Of a stretch of DNA of 64,000 bases, positions 56,660-64,000 are shown piece by piece. The stretch's first letter is position 1; each line of letters opens with the position of its first letter. A model generated the notes under the pieces. The model made no database searches and was not told the DNA's origin. It was given only the letters and a program-made list of their open reading frames with translations. Both the position numbers and the translations under genes were made by a program. This stretch comes from an uncultured Anaerolineae bacterium (GTDB taxonomy: Bacteria > Chloroflexota > Anaerolineae > Aggregatilineales > Phototrophicaceae): positions 620,001 through 684,000 of the forward strand of contig CAKQCB010000001.1 in the NCBI GenBank assembly GCA_934216615.1. Direction: 5' to 3'.

Positions 56660-56938
56660 GACGTTGATCCAGAAGAGTACGCAGTTACACCATGTTACAG
56701 AGAACCACTGGTGCTGAGAGAGTGGTACATAGGAATCTGCTGAATGGACTGGGGAGTTGCACTGGCAAAGCGCACACTGCGTGAGTAGCTGGTGACGGAA
56801 AAGCGCATCCGTTATCAAGGCGCGGAGTATCGGCAGGATTGCCCGTACTTTTGAAAGTGACCTGTTTGCATCTTTGCAAACGGTAAACAAGGTGGCACCA
56901 CGGGAACCCCTTCTCGTCCTTGACCGGGAAGGGGTTTT
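56660..56938 (+). ncRNA. T-box riboswitch, tryptophan-specific, upstream of trpE
   Basis: A T-box leader that senses uncharged tRNA-Trp. Stem I shows the AGTA of the loop E motif (56676-56679), a distal hairpin ACCACT / AGTGGT (56704-56709, 56721-56726) and the GAA-TGG-A specifier loop, with codon TGG at 56745-56747. The T-box sequence GGTGGCACCACGGG is at 56891-56904. Its bulge UGGC (56893-56896) can pair with a tRNA ending GCCA, fitting the G discriminator of bacterial tRNA-Trp. A terminator follows. Uncharged tRNA-Trp would favour the antiterminator and switch on trpE. Confidence 0.93.
56905..56938 (+). terminator. T-box terminator of the trp leader
   Basis: Stem AACCCCTTC / GAAGGGGTT (9 bp, extendable by a C-G pair), loop of about 12 nt, then TTTT. 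The 5' arm overlaps the end of the T-box sequence, which is what makes termination and antitermination exclusive. Confidence 0.9.
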
Positions 56939-56959
56939 ATATTCCAAAGGAGCCACTTG

Positions 56960-58489
56960 ATGTTAGCCACACCTCATATTCCACTTCATGTTTCGCCCAA
57001 TGTCCCTATACAACCTTCCCTTGATGAGATCAAAGTGCTCTTTCAACAAGGTGATCTTGTCCCCGTTTACCGTACCCAACTTGCCGATTTAGAAACGCCC
57101 GTCTCGGTCTACATGAAGCTGACCCAAACAGGCGCGGTCTCATTTTTGTTGGAAAGCGTCGAAGGCGGTGAACAAGTCGGCCGTTATTCCTTTCTCGGCG
57201 TGAACCCGAAAGGCGTCATCACCGTTCAAAATGGGATTGTCACGCGGACGTTGCATGGGGAAACCAGTACGCGCCCGCTCGAAGAAGGCGAAGACCCGCT
57301 TGCCGCCGTTGAGCGTGAATTTGGACGTGTCAAACCGGTGGCATTGGAAGGCTTGCCTCGTTTTGTAGGCGGGGCCGTCGGCTGTTTTGCCTATGATGTC
57401 GTGCGCTACTTTGAACGCGTGCCAGACACAGGCGAAGACCAACTTCAAGTGCCGGATGTCGCGTTTATGCTCATTGACACGCTGGTAATTTTTGACCGCG
57501 TCAAACACAACTTGATGATCCTCGCCAACGCGCATAATCAAGGCGACCCAGAAGCAGCCTATACGGATGCGTTACGGCGCATTGATGAAATTGTCGAAGC
57601 GCTGAAACAGCCGATTCAAGTTCCAGAAGAACCCGCCATCTCAAGTAACGAACAGGTTCGTTCAAATTTCACCCAAGAAGCCTTTGAAGAAAATGTCGTT
57701 CGCGCAAAAGAATATATCGCCGCAGGGGATGCGTTTCAGATCGTGTTATCCCAGCGGTTTAGCTTAAAGACCCATACAACCCCATTAGCAGTCTATCGTG
57801 CTTTGCGGGCGAGCAACCCCTCACCTTATATGTTTTTATTGCATTTCAGCGAGGACTTCACGTTAGTGGGCGCTTCACCCGAAATGTTAGTACGGCTGGA
57901 AGATGGCATCGCCACCACCCGCCCTATCGCGGGGTCACGCCCACGCGGACGCGACCTTCAGCATGACCGTGAGCTTGAAGCAGAACTTCTCGCAGACCCG
58001 AAAGAACTTGCCGAACACGTCATGTTGGTAGACCTTGGACGCAACGATCTTGGGCGCGTCTCGGAATATGGCACGGTCAAAGTCACCGACATGATGTATA
58101 TCGAACGTTATTCGCAAATTATGCATATTGTGAGTAACGTGCAAGGAAAATTAAAAACGGGCTACAACGCCTTTGACTTGATCCGCGCGACCTTCCCCGC
58201 AGGCACGTTGAGCGGTGCGCCAAAAGTTCGTGCGATGGAAATCATCGATGAATTAGAAGGCTCACGACGTGGAATGTATGGGGGTGCCGTGGGATACTTT
58301 AGTTTTGATGGGTCTATGGACACCTGTATTTCGATCCGTGCCGCGCTGATGAAAAATGGCATGGTGTACATTCAAGCGGGTGCAGGTCTGGTTGCGGACA
58401 GCGTCCCCGCGACAGAGTATCAGGAATCGATCAACAAGGCCAAAGCGGTGATCTTAGCAGTACGGCGCGCCGAAATTGGCCTTGTCTAA
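56960..58489 (+). CDS. trpE: Anthranilate synthase component I
   Basis: A 509-aa enzyme that with TrpG makes anthranilate from chorismate. The feedback site LLES is in SFLLESVEGGEQVGRYSFLG, so Trp inhibition is expected. The catalytic part has GDAFQIVLSQRF, PSPYMFLLHF, GASPEMLVRLEDG, TRPIAGSRPRGRD, DLGRNDLGRV and FPAGTLSGAPKVRAMEIIDELE. I use the ATG at 56960, 7 nt after AAAGGAG; a TTG directly before it is in frame. Confidence 0.96.
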   Translation: MLATPHIPLHVSPNVPIQPSLDEIKVLFQQGDLVPVYRTQLADLETPVSVYMKLTQTGAVSFLLESVEGGEQVGRYSFLGVNPKGVITVQNGIVTRTLHGETSTRPLEEGEDPLAAVEREFGRVKPVALEGLPRFVGGAVGCFAYDVVRYFERVPDTGEDQLQVPDVAFMLIDTLVIFDRVKHNLMILANAHNQGDPEAAYTDALRRIDEIVEALKQPIQVPEEPAISSNEQVRSNFTQEAFEENVVRAKEYIAAGDAFQIVLSQRFSLKTHTTPLAVYRALRASNPSPYMFLLHFSEDFTLVGASPEMLVRLEDGIATTRPIAGSRPRGRDLQHDRELEAELLADPKELAEHVMLVDLGRNDLGRVSEYGTVKVTDMMYIERYSQIMHIVSNVQGKLKTGYNAFDLIRATFPAGTLSGAPKVRAMEIIDELEGSRRGMYGGAVGYFSFDGSMDTCISIRAALMKNGMVYIQAGAGLVADSVPATEYQESINKAKAVILAVRRAEIGLV

Positions 58490-58516
58490 AACAACTACCT
58501 AAAAAGGATTTCATAA

Positions 58517-59164
58517 ATGGCTGTGAATCAAGTGATTTTTATTCGCCCGGGCGAAACTGAATGGAATAAATTAGGTCGGTGGCAAGGCTGGGTCTCTGCC
58601 CCATTGAACGAATATGGCATCCGTCAAGCGCAATCGCTCGGCCGTTTTATCCGCAATTTTGGGGTAAAGGCGCTCTACAGCAGTGACCTCACCCGCGCTG
58701 AACAAACAGCCTCATATTTGACCGAATATCTGGGCTTCGGCGCAATCTTAGATCAACGCCTGCGTGAACGAAATATCGGCTTATGGCAAGGGCTTACCAT
58801 CGATGAGATGCGCAACTGGCATCAACAAGAATTCCAGTCATTACAAACTGAACCTGAAAGTTTCCGTATGCCCTTAGGTGAATCCCGCGTTGATGTACGC
58901 ACACGCATCAGCGAAGCGTTCCAAGAATACATCGCCAAGGACTTCGATATCATCGCGGTGCTTTCTCACACCACAGCCATCAAAGCATTACTCACCGAAA
59001 TCATCGACGGCTATGATTTTGCCGCCGCCGACATTGGCAACACCTCTGTCACCACCATCCGCAAGAGTGATGATGGTGTATGGACACTGGTTGCCGACAA
59101 TGATCTCTCTCATCTTGAAGGGTTAACGAGTCAGGCTGTGCCTGAGATTGAAGAAAATCCATGA
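58517..59164 (+). CDS. Histidine-phosphatase-fold protein lacking the catalytic His
   Basis: A 215-aa protein of the phosphoglycerate mutase/histidine phosphatase fold. The fold is intact: SSDLTRAEQTASYL, LRERNIGLWQGLTIDEM and the second His in VLSHTTAIKALL. The phospho-acceptor motif RHGET reads RPGET (Pro11), so the His that takes the phosphate is absent. It overlaps trpG by 4 bp, and thus sits within the trp operon between trpE and trpG. A non-catalytic or altered role is likely. Confidence 0.85.
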   Translation: MAVNQVIFIRPGETEWNKLGRWQGWVSAPLNEYGIRQAQSLGRFIRNFGVKALYSSDLTRAEQTASYLTEYLGFGAILDQRLRERNIGLWQGLTIDEMRNWHQQEFQSLQTEPESFRMPLGESRVDVRTRISEAFQEYIAKDFDIIAVLSHTTAIKALLTEIIDGYDFAAADIGNTSVTTIRKSDDGVWTLVADNDLSHLEGLTSQAVPEIEENP

Positions 59165-59742
59165 TCCTTGTTATCGACAATTACGACAGCTTTACCTACA
59201 ACCTCGTCCAATGTTTAGGGGAAATGGGCGCAGAGCTTCAGGTTGCGCGTAACGATCAAATCACGATTGAGCAAATTCGCGAATTAAACCCCTCACAAAT
59301 TTTGATCTCGCCCGGGCCGGGAACGCCTCATGATAGCGGTGTCTCACTGGATATTTATCGTGAATTCGGCGAAAGCCTGCCTATTTTGGGCGTATGTCTC
59401 GGGCATCAGTGTATTGGACAGGTATACGGCGGGGTGGTCAAACGTGCCCCCCAACTCATGCATGGCAAGACCAGCATGATCTATCACGAAGAAGATGTGC
59501 TGTTCAAAGATGTGCCAAACCCCTTTGAAGCGACACGTTATCACAGTTTGATCGTCGAGGAAGCTTCTCTGCCCGAAGTGCTCACCATCACCGCCCGAAC
59601 CAGCGACGGTGAAATTATGGGGTTGCGTCATAAGCAGTTTCCGGTGTTCGGGGTGCAGTTTCATCCAGAGAGCATCCTAACAACATACGGGCCACGCATC
59701 CTCAAAAATTTCCTTGAACTGCGCGTTGGTGAGGCTATTTAA
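59161..59742 (+). CDS. trpG: Anthranilate synthase component II (glutamine amidotransferase)
   Basis: A 193-aa class I amidotransferase that supplies ammonia to TrpE. It has VIDNYDSFTYNLVQ, LISPGPGTPHDSG, the nucleophile Cys in LGVCLGHQCIGQVYGG and the His/Glu pair in GVQFHPESILT. It may also serve folate synthesis as PabA. It is coupled to the gene before (4 bp) and lies 2 bp before trpD. Confidence 0.95.
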   Translation: MILVIDNYDSFTYNLVQCLGEMGAELQVARNDQITIEQIRELNPSQILISPGPGTPHDSGVSLDIYREFGESLPILGVCLGHQCIGQVYGGVVKRAPQLMHGKTSMIYHEEDVLFKDVPNPFEATRYHSLIVEEASLPEVLTITARTSDGEIMGLRHKQFPVFGVQFHPESILTTYGPRILKNFLELRVGEAI

Positions 59743-59744
59743 GC

Positions 59745-60788
59745 ATGGATATTCAAAAAGCAATCGACCTTCTCAGCCGTTTCGGTCACTTGCAACAGTG
59801 GGAAGCCGAAAAGGTCATGGATCAAATTATGCGTGGCGAAGCGACGCAAGCCCAAATCGGCGCTTACTTGATGGCCTTGCGCATGAAGGGCGAAACCCAC
59901 GATGAAATTACCGGAAGCGCCCGCGCCATGCGCAACAATGCGCAAAAAGTGACCACTCAAACCCATGTAGATAGCCTGCTCGATACCTGCGGGACAGGGG
60001 GCGACCGAAGCGGAACGTTCAACATCAGCACGACGGTGGCATTTGTCGCGGCAGGGGGAGATATCAAAGTCGCGAAACACGGCAACCGCGCCGCCAGTAG
60101 CAAATGTGGCAGTGCGGATGTGTTAGGCGAGTTAGGCGTCAACCTCGATATTACGCCTGAGCAGGTCGGCCAATGTGTGGATGAGATCGGCATCGGGTTT
60201 TTATTCGCGGCAAAACTCCACCCTGCCATGCGCCATGCGATTAATCCCCGCCGTGAAATAGGTGTGCGCACGATCTTTAATATCCTCGGCCCGCTGACCA
60301 ATCCCGCGGGAGCGAAACGTCAGTTGATGGGTGTTTTCGCCTCTGACCTGACCGATCTTCTGGCAACTGTTCTGAGCGAGTTAGGCTCAGAATCAGCGGT
60401 GGTGGTCACCGGTTACGGCAATATTGACGAACTCACCACCACAGGCCCTAACAAGGTGAGCGAATTGCATCACGGCAAGATCACATCGTATGAACTACAG
60501 CCGGAAACGCTCGGCTTTCGCGGGGCGCATATTTCGGAATTGGCAGGCGGAACAGCGCCTCAAAACGCGTCAATTTTACGGGGCGTTTTAGATGGCTCGA
60601 TTCAAGATGCCAAGCGGGATGTTGTCCTGCTGAATTCTGGAGCCGCTTTTGTGGCCGCTGGCAAAGCAGAGACAATTGCGGACGGTGTCACGTTGGCTCG
60701 GCAGGTGATCGACAGCGGTGCAGCGCTTCACAAACTGGAGAGCCTCATTCGCTATACCCAAAACTTAGCGACACAAGCCAGCGCATAG
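59745..60788 (+). CDS. trpD: Anthranilate phosphoribosyltransferase
   Basis: A 347-aa enzyme. It has the PRPP-binding CGTGGDRSGTFNIST, VAKHGNRAASSKCGSADVLGELG, FLFAAKLHPAMRHAINPRREIGVRTIFNILGPLTNPAGAKRQ and GYGNIDELT. Length and start are standard. Confidence 0.96.
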   Translation: MDIQKAIDLLSRFGHLQQWEAEKVMDQIMRGEATQAQIGAYLMALRMKGETHDEITGSARAMRNNAQKVTTQTHVDSLLDTCGTGGDRSGTFNISTTVAFVAAGGDIKVAKHGNRAASSKCGSADVLGELGVNLDITPEQVGQCVDEIGIGFLFAAKLHPAMRHAINPRREIGVRTIFNILGPLTNPAGAKRQLMGVFASDLTDLLATVLSELGSESAVVVTGYGNIDELTTTGPNKVSELHHGKITSYELQPETLGFRGAHISELAGGTAPQNASILRGVLDGSIQDAKRDVVLLNSGAAFVAAGKAETIADGVTLARQVIDSGAALHKLESLIRYTQNLATQASA

Positions 60789-60798
60789 AGGACATTTC

Positions 60799-61623
60799 AT
60801 GAAGTCATTTGTGGAAACGGGAACGGTATTGGATCGCATTTTGGCGACCAAAGTGGAAGAGGTGAAAGCCCTCTACCAACGTGAATCCTTGTACGAAAAG
60901 CGGAATGAAGCGATTGTTACGCCTCCATCAACTTATGCGTTTGCAGACGCACTACGCGCAGGGGAAAATGTTGCGTTGATCGCGGAAGTCAAACATGCCT
61001 CACCCAGTAAAGGGGTGTTGATTGACCCGTTTGAGCCAACTGAACTTGCGCAAACCTATCTTCAACATGGGGCGTCTGCCCTTTCCGTATTGACGGATGA
61101 ACGCTACTTTCAAGGGCATCTGGATCATCTCAAAGCGATTCGACCTCTCGCTCAATGCCCGATCCTACGCAAAGATTTCATCATTGATGAATTGCAAATT
61201 TATGAAGCCCGTTGCGCAGGTGCAGATGCAATCTTGCTGATTGTCATGGCGCTCGAAGAGGATGTTTTAGCGCATCTTCACCAAACAGCGGTTTCGTCAG
61301 GGCTTTCGGTGCTGGTCGAAGTTCATAATGAAGCTGAAATGGAACGCGCCCTAAAAGCGGGGGCATCGATCATCGGCGTGAATAACCGTGACTTACGCAC
61401 CTTCAAAGAAGACTTGACCACCCTTGAACGCATCGCGAAAGAAGTGCCTAGTCACATCACCTTAGTGGCTGAAAGCGCCATCCGTTCTGCCGACGATGTC
61501 GCTCGAATGGGGTCGCTGGGCGCACACGCAGTTTTAGTAGGTGAAGGTCTCGTCAAAGCTGAGGATATCGGCCAGCAGGTGCGTTCTTTCAGCAGTCAAA
61601 AACGTGGGGTGATACGCAAATGA
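60799..61623 (+). CDS. trpC: Indole-3-glycerol phosphate synthase
   Basis: A 274-aa TIM-barrel enzyme. It has ALIAEVKHASPSKGVL, GASALSVLTDERYFQG, LRKDFIIDELQIYEARCAGADAILLI, EVHNEAEMERAL, IGVNNRDLRTF and VAESAIRSADDV, with the catalytic lysines and glutamates in place. It overlaps trpF by 4 bp. Confidence 0.96.
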   Translation: MKSFVETGTVLDRILATKVEEVKALYQRESLYEKRNEAIVTPPSTYAFADALRAGENVALIAEVKHASPSKGVLIDPFEPTELAQTYLQHGASALSVLTDERYFQGHLDHLKAIRPLAQCPILRKDFIIDELQIYEARCAGADAILLIVMALEEDVLAHLHQTAVSSGLSVLVEVHNEAEMERALKAGASIIGVNNRDLRTFKEDLTTLERIAKEVPSHITLVAESAIRSADDVARMGSLGAHAVLVGEGLVKAEDIGQQVRSFSSQKRGVIRK

Positions 61624-62279
61624 AGGTGAAGATTTGCGGAATCACATCTATCACCGATGGACTGGCCGCTGTTGAAGCAGGTGCTGACTTGATCGGCCTG
61701 AATTTTTACGCGAAAAGCCCGCGTTATCTCACCCCAGAAGCGGCGTATGAAATCGTGACAGCTCTCAAAGCTGAGCTAGGGACAAATCACCCGATCATTG
61801 TGGGGTTATTCGTGAACCAAATCGTCAGTACCATTTCCCAAGTGATGAAAACAGTCGGGTTTCATCACGTCCAATTGAGCGGGGATGAATCTGCCGAAGT
61901 GGTACGGGAACTTCGTGGAACAGCCTATAAAGCCATTCGGCCACCTTCACAAGAAGAAGCGCTCAAAGACATCGCTCACTTTGAGGGGGTCGCTTCGCCA
62001 GACGAGAATATCCCAAGCCTTTTGTTGGATGCCTTCCACCCAAATTTATATGGTGGGACAGGGGTGCAAGCAAGCGTAGAAATTGCGCAGGTAGTCCGTT
62101 CAAAAACCAGCCGAATGATGCTGGCGGGCGGGTTAAAACCAGACAATGTAGGCGCATTGGTCAAAGCGATTCGACCGTGGGGCGTGGATGTCGCCAGCGG
62201 TGTAGAAATTGATAGCAAAGCGGGCAAAAAAGATGCGCTAAAAATGCGCGATTTTGTCCAAGCGGCAAAGCAGGAGTAA
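61620..62279 (+). CDS. trpF: Phosphoribosylanthranilate isomerase
   Basis: A 219-aa TIM-barrel enzyme. The catalytic Cys is in KVKICGIT and the Asp in LLDAFHPNLYGGTG; VQLSGDES, MLAGGLKPDNV and GVDVASGVE are also standard. It is coupled to trpC and followed 2 bp later by an unknown gene. Confidence 0.95.
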   Translation: MKVKICGITSITDGLAAVEAGADLIGLNFYAKSPRYLTPEAAYEIVTALKAELGTNHPIIVGLFVNQIVSTISQVMKTVGFHHVQLSGDESAEVVRELRGTAYKAIRPPSQEEALKDIAHFEGVASPDENIPSLLLDAFHPNLYGGTGVQASVEIAQVVRSKTSRMMLAGGLKPDNVGALVKAIRPWGVDVASGVEIDSKAGKKDALKMRDFVQAAKQE

Positions 62280-62281
62280 GT

Positions 62282-62962
62282 ATGATCGACAATTTAGCAT
62301 CGTTAGCAGACCGCTGGACGGTGGTATTTCATCAAGGCGAAGCGATAGAAGCGCAGCTCACCTCACGCGTGGCGCGTTGGGTGTGGTCAATCGCGCCCGT
62401 TTATGCGTTGCAACCGTTTTATTTTGAGCGTAACAATCAAAAACGAGGCGAGGTTTTAGAAACCGAATCACTCGAGGAAGCATTCGTCTTCCAGTATGGA
62501 CTGGACGCGCGCGATAAACCGTTAATTCAATATGAGTATGGCGTTGGTGAAGACCCGATCCGCTCTCAGTTCTATCAATATCACGAACAAGCGGTTGAAG
62601 TTCTGCATTTTAAGACAGTGCATGACGAAGATGAAAATGGATTGATGCTTCAACAGTTGGAGCGCTTGAACCAGAGTGCGCAGAAGCCCTCTCAATATCT
62701 CATGATGACTTCAGATTGGCACATCCAGCACTCGACCCGTTTCATAGAAACCTACACCTATGAAAATGACTTGCTAGTGCGCGTCGATAAAAACGAAGCC
62801 CAACTGCTTAAAGGGGTGATGGTTTCGGCGCTCACAGGTGAAGAACAGTTCTTCTACACGCCCGACCAGCATTTAAAGCGCATCGAAGAATATTTACAAT
62901 ACGAACTGAGCGACGAGTTACGCGAAACCCGTACCGTGAAATACGTGCGCAACGCATCTTAA
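62282..62962 (+). CDS. Uncharacterised 226-aa protein within the trp operon
   Basis: I do not recognise a family. The protein is acidic, without a signal peptide, TM or Cys. It has [43 protein letters not shown] and MSSDW-like [23 protein letters not shown], a mix that suggests a beta-rich antiparallel fold. It starts 2 bp after trpF and ends 41 bp before trpB, so it is co-transcribed with both. Conservation at this spot would decide whether it belongs to tryptophan synthesis. Confidence 0.75.
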   Translation: MIDNLASLADRWTVVFHQGEAIEAQLTSRVARWVWSIAPVYALQPFYFERNNQKRGEVLETESLEEAFVFQYGLDARDKPLIQYEYGVGEDPIRSQFYQYHEQAVEVLHFKTVHDEDENGLMLQQLERLNQSAQKPSQYLMMTSDWHIQHSTRFIETYTYENDLLVRVDKNEAQLLKGVMVSALTGEEQFFYTPDQHLKRIEEYLQYELSDELRETRTVKYVRNAS

Positions 62963-63003
62963 AAATTGCGGGAAAAACTGCAATCACAAGGGGAAGTTAC
63001 TTC

Positions 63004-64000
63004 ATGTCAAACCCATATATTCAAACAGGCACATCCGCTGACCCTGATGCACGGGGTTATTTTGGTGAGTTTGGAGGGCGTTATGTGCCGGAAACGCTCA
63101 TCCCTGCGCTAGATGAACTGATCACCGCCTACCGTGAAGCGATGGCAGACTCTGCCTTTCATGCTGAACTTGCCCATCTGCAACGCACGTATACAGGCAG
63201 ACCGACCCCTGTCACCTACGCAGGACGGTTGAGCGAAGCGTTAGGCGGGGCGCAAATCTACCTTAAACGGGAAGATTTAGCGCACACCGGCGCGCACAAA
63301 ATCAATAACGCACTTGGGCAAGCCTTGCTCGCTAAACGCATGGGCAAAAAGCGCATCGTGGCCGAAACGGGCGCAGGTCAACACGGGGTTGCCAGCGCGA
63401 CGGTTTCCGCCCTGCTTGGCTTAGAATGTCATGTCTATATGGGTAGTGTGGATATTGCCCGTCAAGAACCGAACGTCTTCCGTATGAAACTTCTAGGCGC
63501 TGAAGTCATCCCCGTTGAGAGTGGCAGTAAAACCCTCAAAGATGCGATCAACGAAGCCATTCGCGATTGGGTGACGAATGTGCGCTCCACATTCTATCTG
63601 CTTGGCTCAGCTTTAGGACCACACCCCTACCCGATGATCGTCCGTGATTTTCAAAGTGTGATTGGCACTGAAGCGCGTGAGCAAATCGTCGAATTGGCCG
63701 GACGGTTACCAGATGTGTGCATCGCCTGCGTCGGTGGTGGCAGTAATGCCATCGGTTTATTCCACGCCTTTCGGGGCGATGAAAACACGGAATTGATCGG
63801 CGTTGAGGCGGGAGGCATCAACATTGAAAGTGGTGAACATGCCGCCCGTTTTGCCGACCCGAACATTGGAAAGCCCGGCGTGCTTCAAGGCACACGCTCA
63901 TATGTGATGCAAGATGAACATGGGCAGATCGTCAATACGCACAGTATCTCGGCGGGGTTAGATTACGCCTCTGTTGGGCCAGAACACGCCCATCTACGAC
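63004..64000 (+). CDS. trpB: Tryptophan synthase beta chain (3' end cut by window edge)
   Basis: The first 332 codons of TrpB, which joins indole and serine with PLP. It has [21 protein letters not shown], the PLP Lys in [32 protein letters not shown] and [15 protein letters not shown]. The ATG at 63004 follows AAGGGGAAG. trpA presumably follows outside the window. Confidence 0.96.
   Translation, partial: MSNPYIQTGTSADPDARGYFGEFGGRYVPETLIPALDELITAYREAMADSAFHAELAHLQRTYTGRPTPVTYAGRLSEALGGAQIYLKREDLAHTGAHKINNALGQALLAKRMGKKRIVAETGAGQHGVASATVSALLGLECHVYMGSVDIARQEPNVFRMKLLGAEVIPVESGSKTLKDAINEAIRDWVTNVRSTFYLLGSALGPHPYPMIVRDFQSVIGTEAREQIVELAGRLPDVCIACVGGGSNAIGLFHAFRGDENTELIGVEAGGINIESGEHAARFADPNIGKPGVLQGTRSYVMQDEHGQIVNTHSISAGLDYASVGPEHAHLR

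Noticed and set aside
56645..56956. Minus-strand frames of 64-103 codons over the trp leader
   Set aside because: They are antisense to the T-box, whose motifs account for the sequence.
1..64000. CRISPR arrays, tRNA genes, rRNA genes and insertion sequences
   Set aside because: I saw no regularly spaced direct repeats, no cloverleaf with a T-loop consensus in the gaps and no transposase-like frame. The gaps are short, so a missed one is unlikely but possible.

Overview
The window looks like a chromosomal segment of a free-living heterotroph with a respiratory chain. A member of the Chloroflexota (Anaerolineae-like) is my best guess. It rests on the mix of many Dpp-type ABC importers, a T-box on the trp operon, RicT, RqcH, heme A synthesis genes and large linear aro and trp operons. 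No rRNA or other phylogenetic marker is present, so the assignment is an inference. Coding density is high, and I saw no tRNA, rRNA, insertion sequence, phage gene or CRISPR array.

Layout. (1) 1-13961, glycan and sialic acid catabolism: a LacI regulator (cut by the window edge) with a palindromic operator faces an unknown 697-aa protein, a GH130 enzyme, a Gfo/Idh/MocA oxidoreductase and a sialidase. Convergent to these is a seven-gene unit of GntR regulator, two DapA/NanA-fold lyases, an HpcH/HpaI aldolase and a Dpp-type importer. (2) 14066-23903, a minus-strand unit of anmK, a GNAT acetyltransferase, a second Dpp-type importer, a PLP-fold D-amino-acid-type enzyme and a flavin oxidase, preceded by a prolyl oligopeptidase. 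It suggests salvage of cell-wall fragments. (3) 24187-33717, a third Dpp-type importer, an anchored clan GH-A hydrolase, a family-3 binding protein and three glycosyltransferases (two GT4-like, one GT9). (4) 33704-45204, a minus-strand block of PPK2, RqcH, cytochrome c, CtaB, CtaA, a soluble histidine kinase, a cytoplasmic BtuF-like protein, PurA, a degenerate cyanophycinase-like protein, an M20 amidohydrolase and RicT. (5) 45491-48332, aspartate kinase and glutamine synthetase. (6) 48507-64000, the aromatic amino acid region: nine aro/tyr genes leftward (aroH-aroF-tyrA-aroA-aroE-aroC-aroK-aroB-aroQ) and trpE, a phosphatase-like gene, trpG, trpD, trpC, trpF, an unknown gene and trpB (cut) rightward.

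The most striking region is the 690-bp gap between aroH and trpE. The two halves of aromatic amino acid synthesis start there back to back and appear to be attenuated in two different ways. The trp side has a sigma70-type promoter, a T-box with a UGG (Trp) specifier and a terminator. The aro side has a promoter, a short reading frame coding for FSFVYRFYYYYF (nine aromatic codons in twelve) and a strong terminator before aroH, the pattern of ribosome-mediated Phe/Tyr attenuation.

Other points of note are a possible 2,7-anhydro-sialic acid route (sialidase overlapping a Gfo/Idh/MocA oxidoreductase, with a NanA-like lyase next door), a stem-loop between the binding-protein gene and the first permease gene in all three Dpp-type systems, the absence of any ATPase gene for those systems, and two enzyme-fold proteins that have lost catalytic residues.
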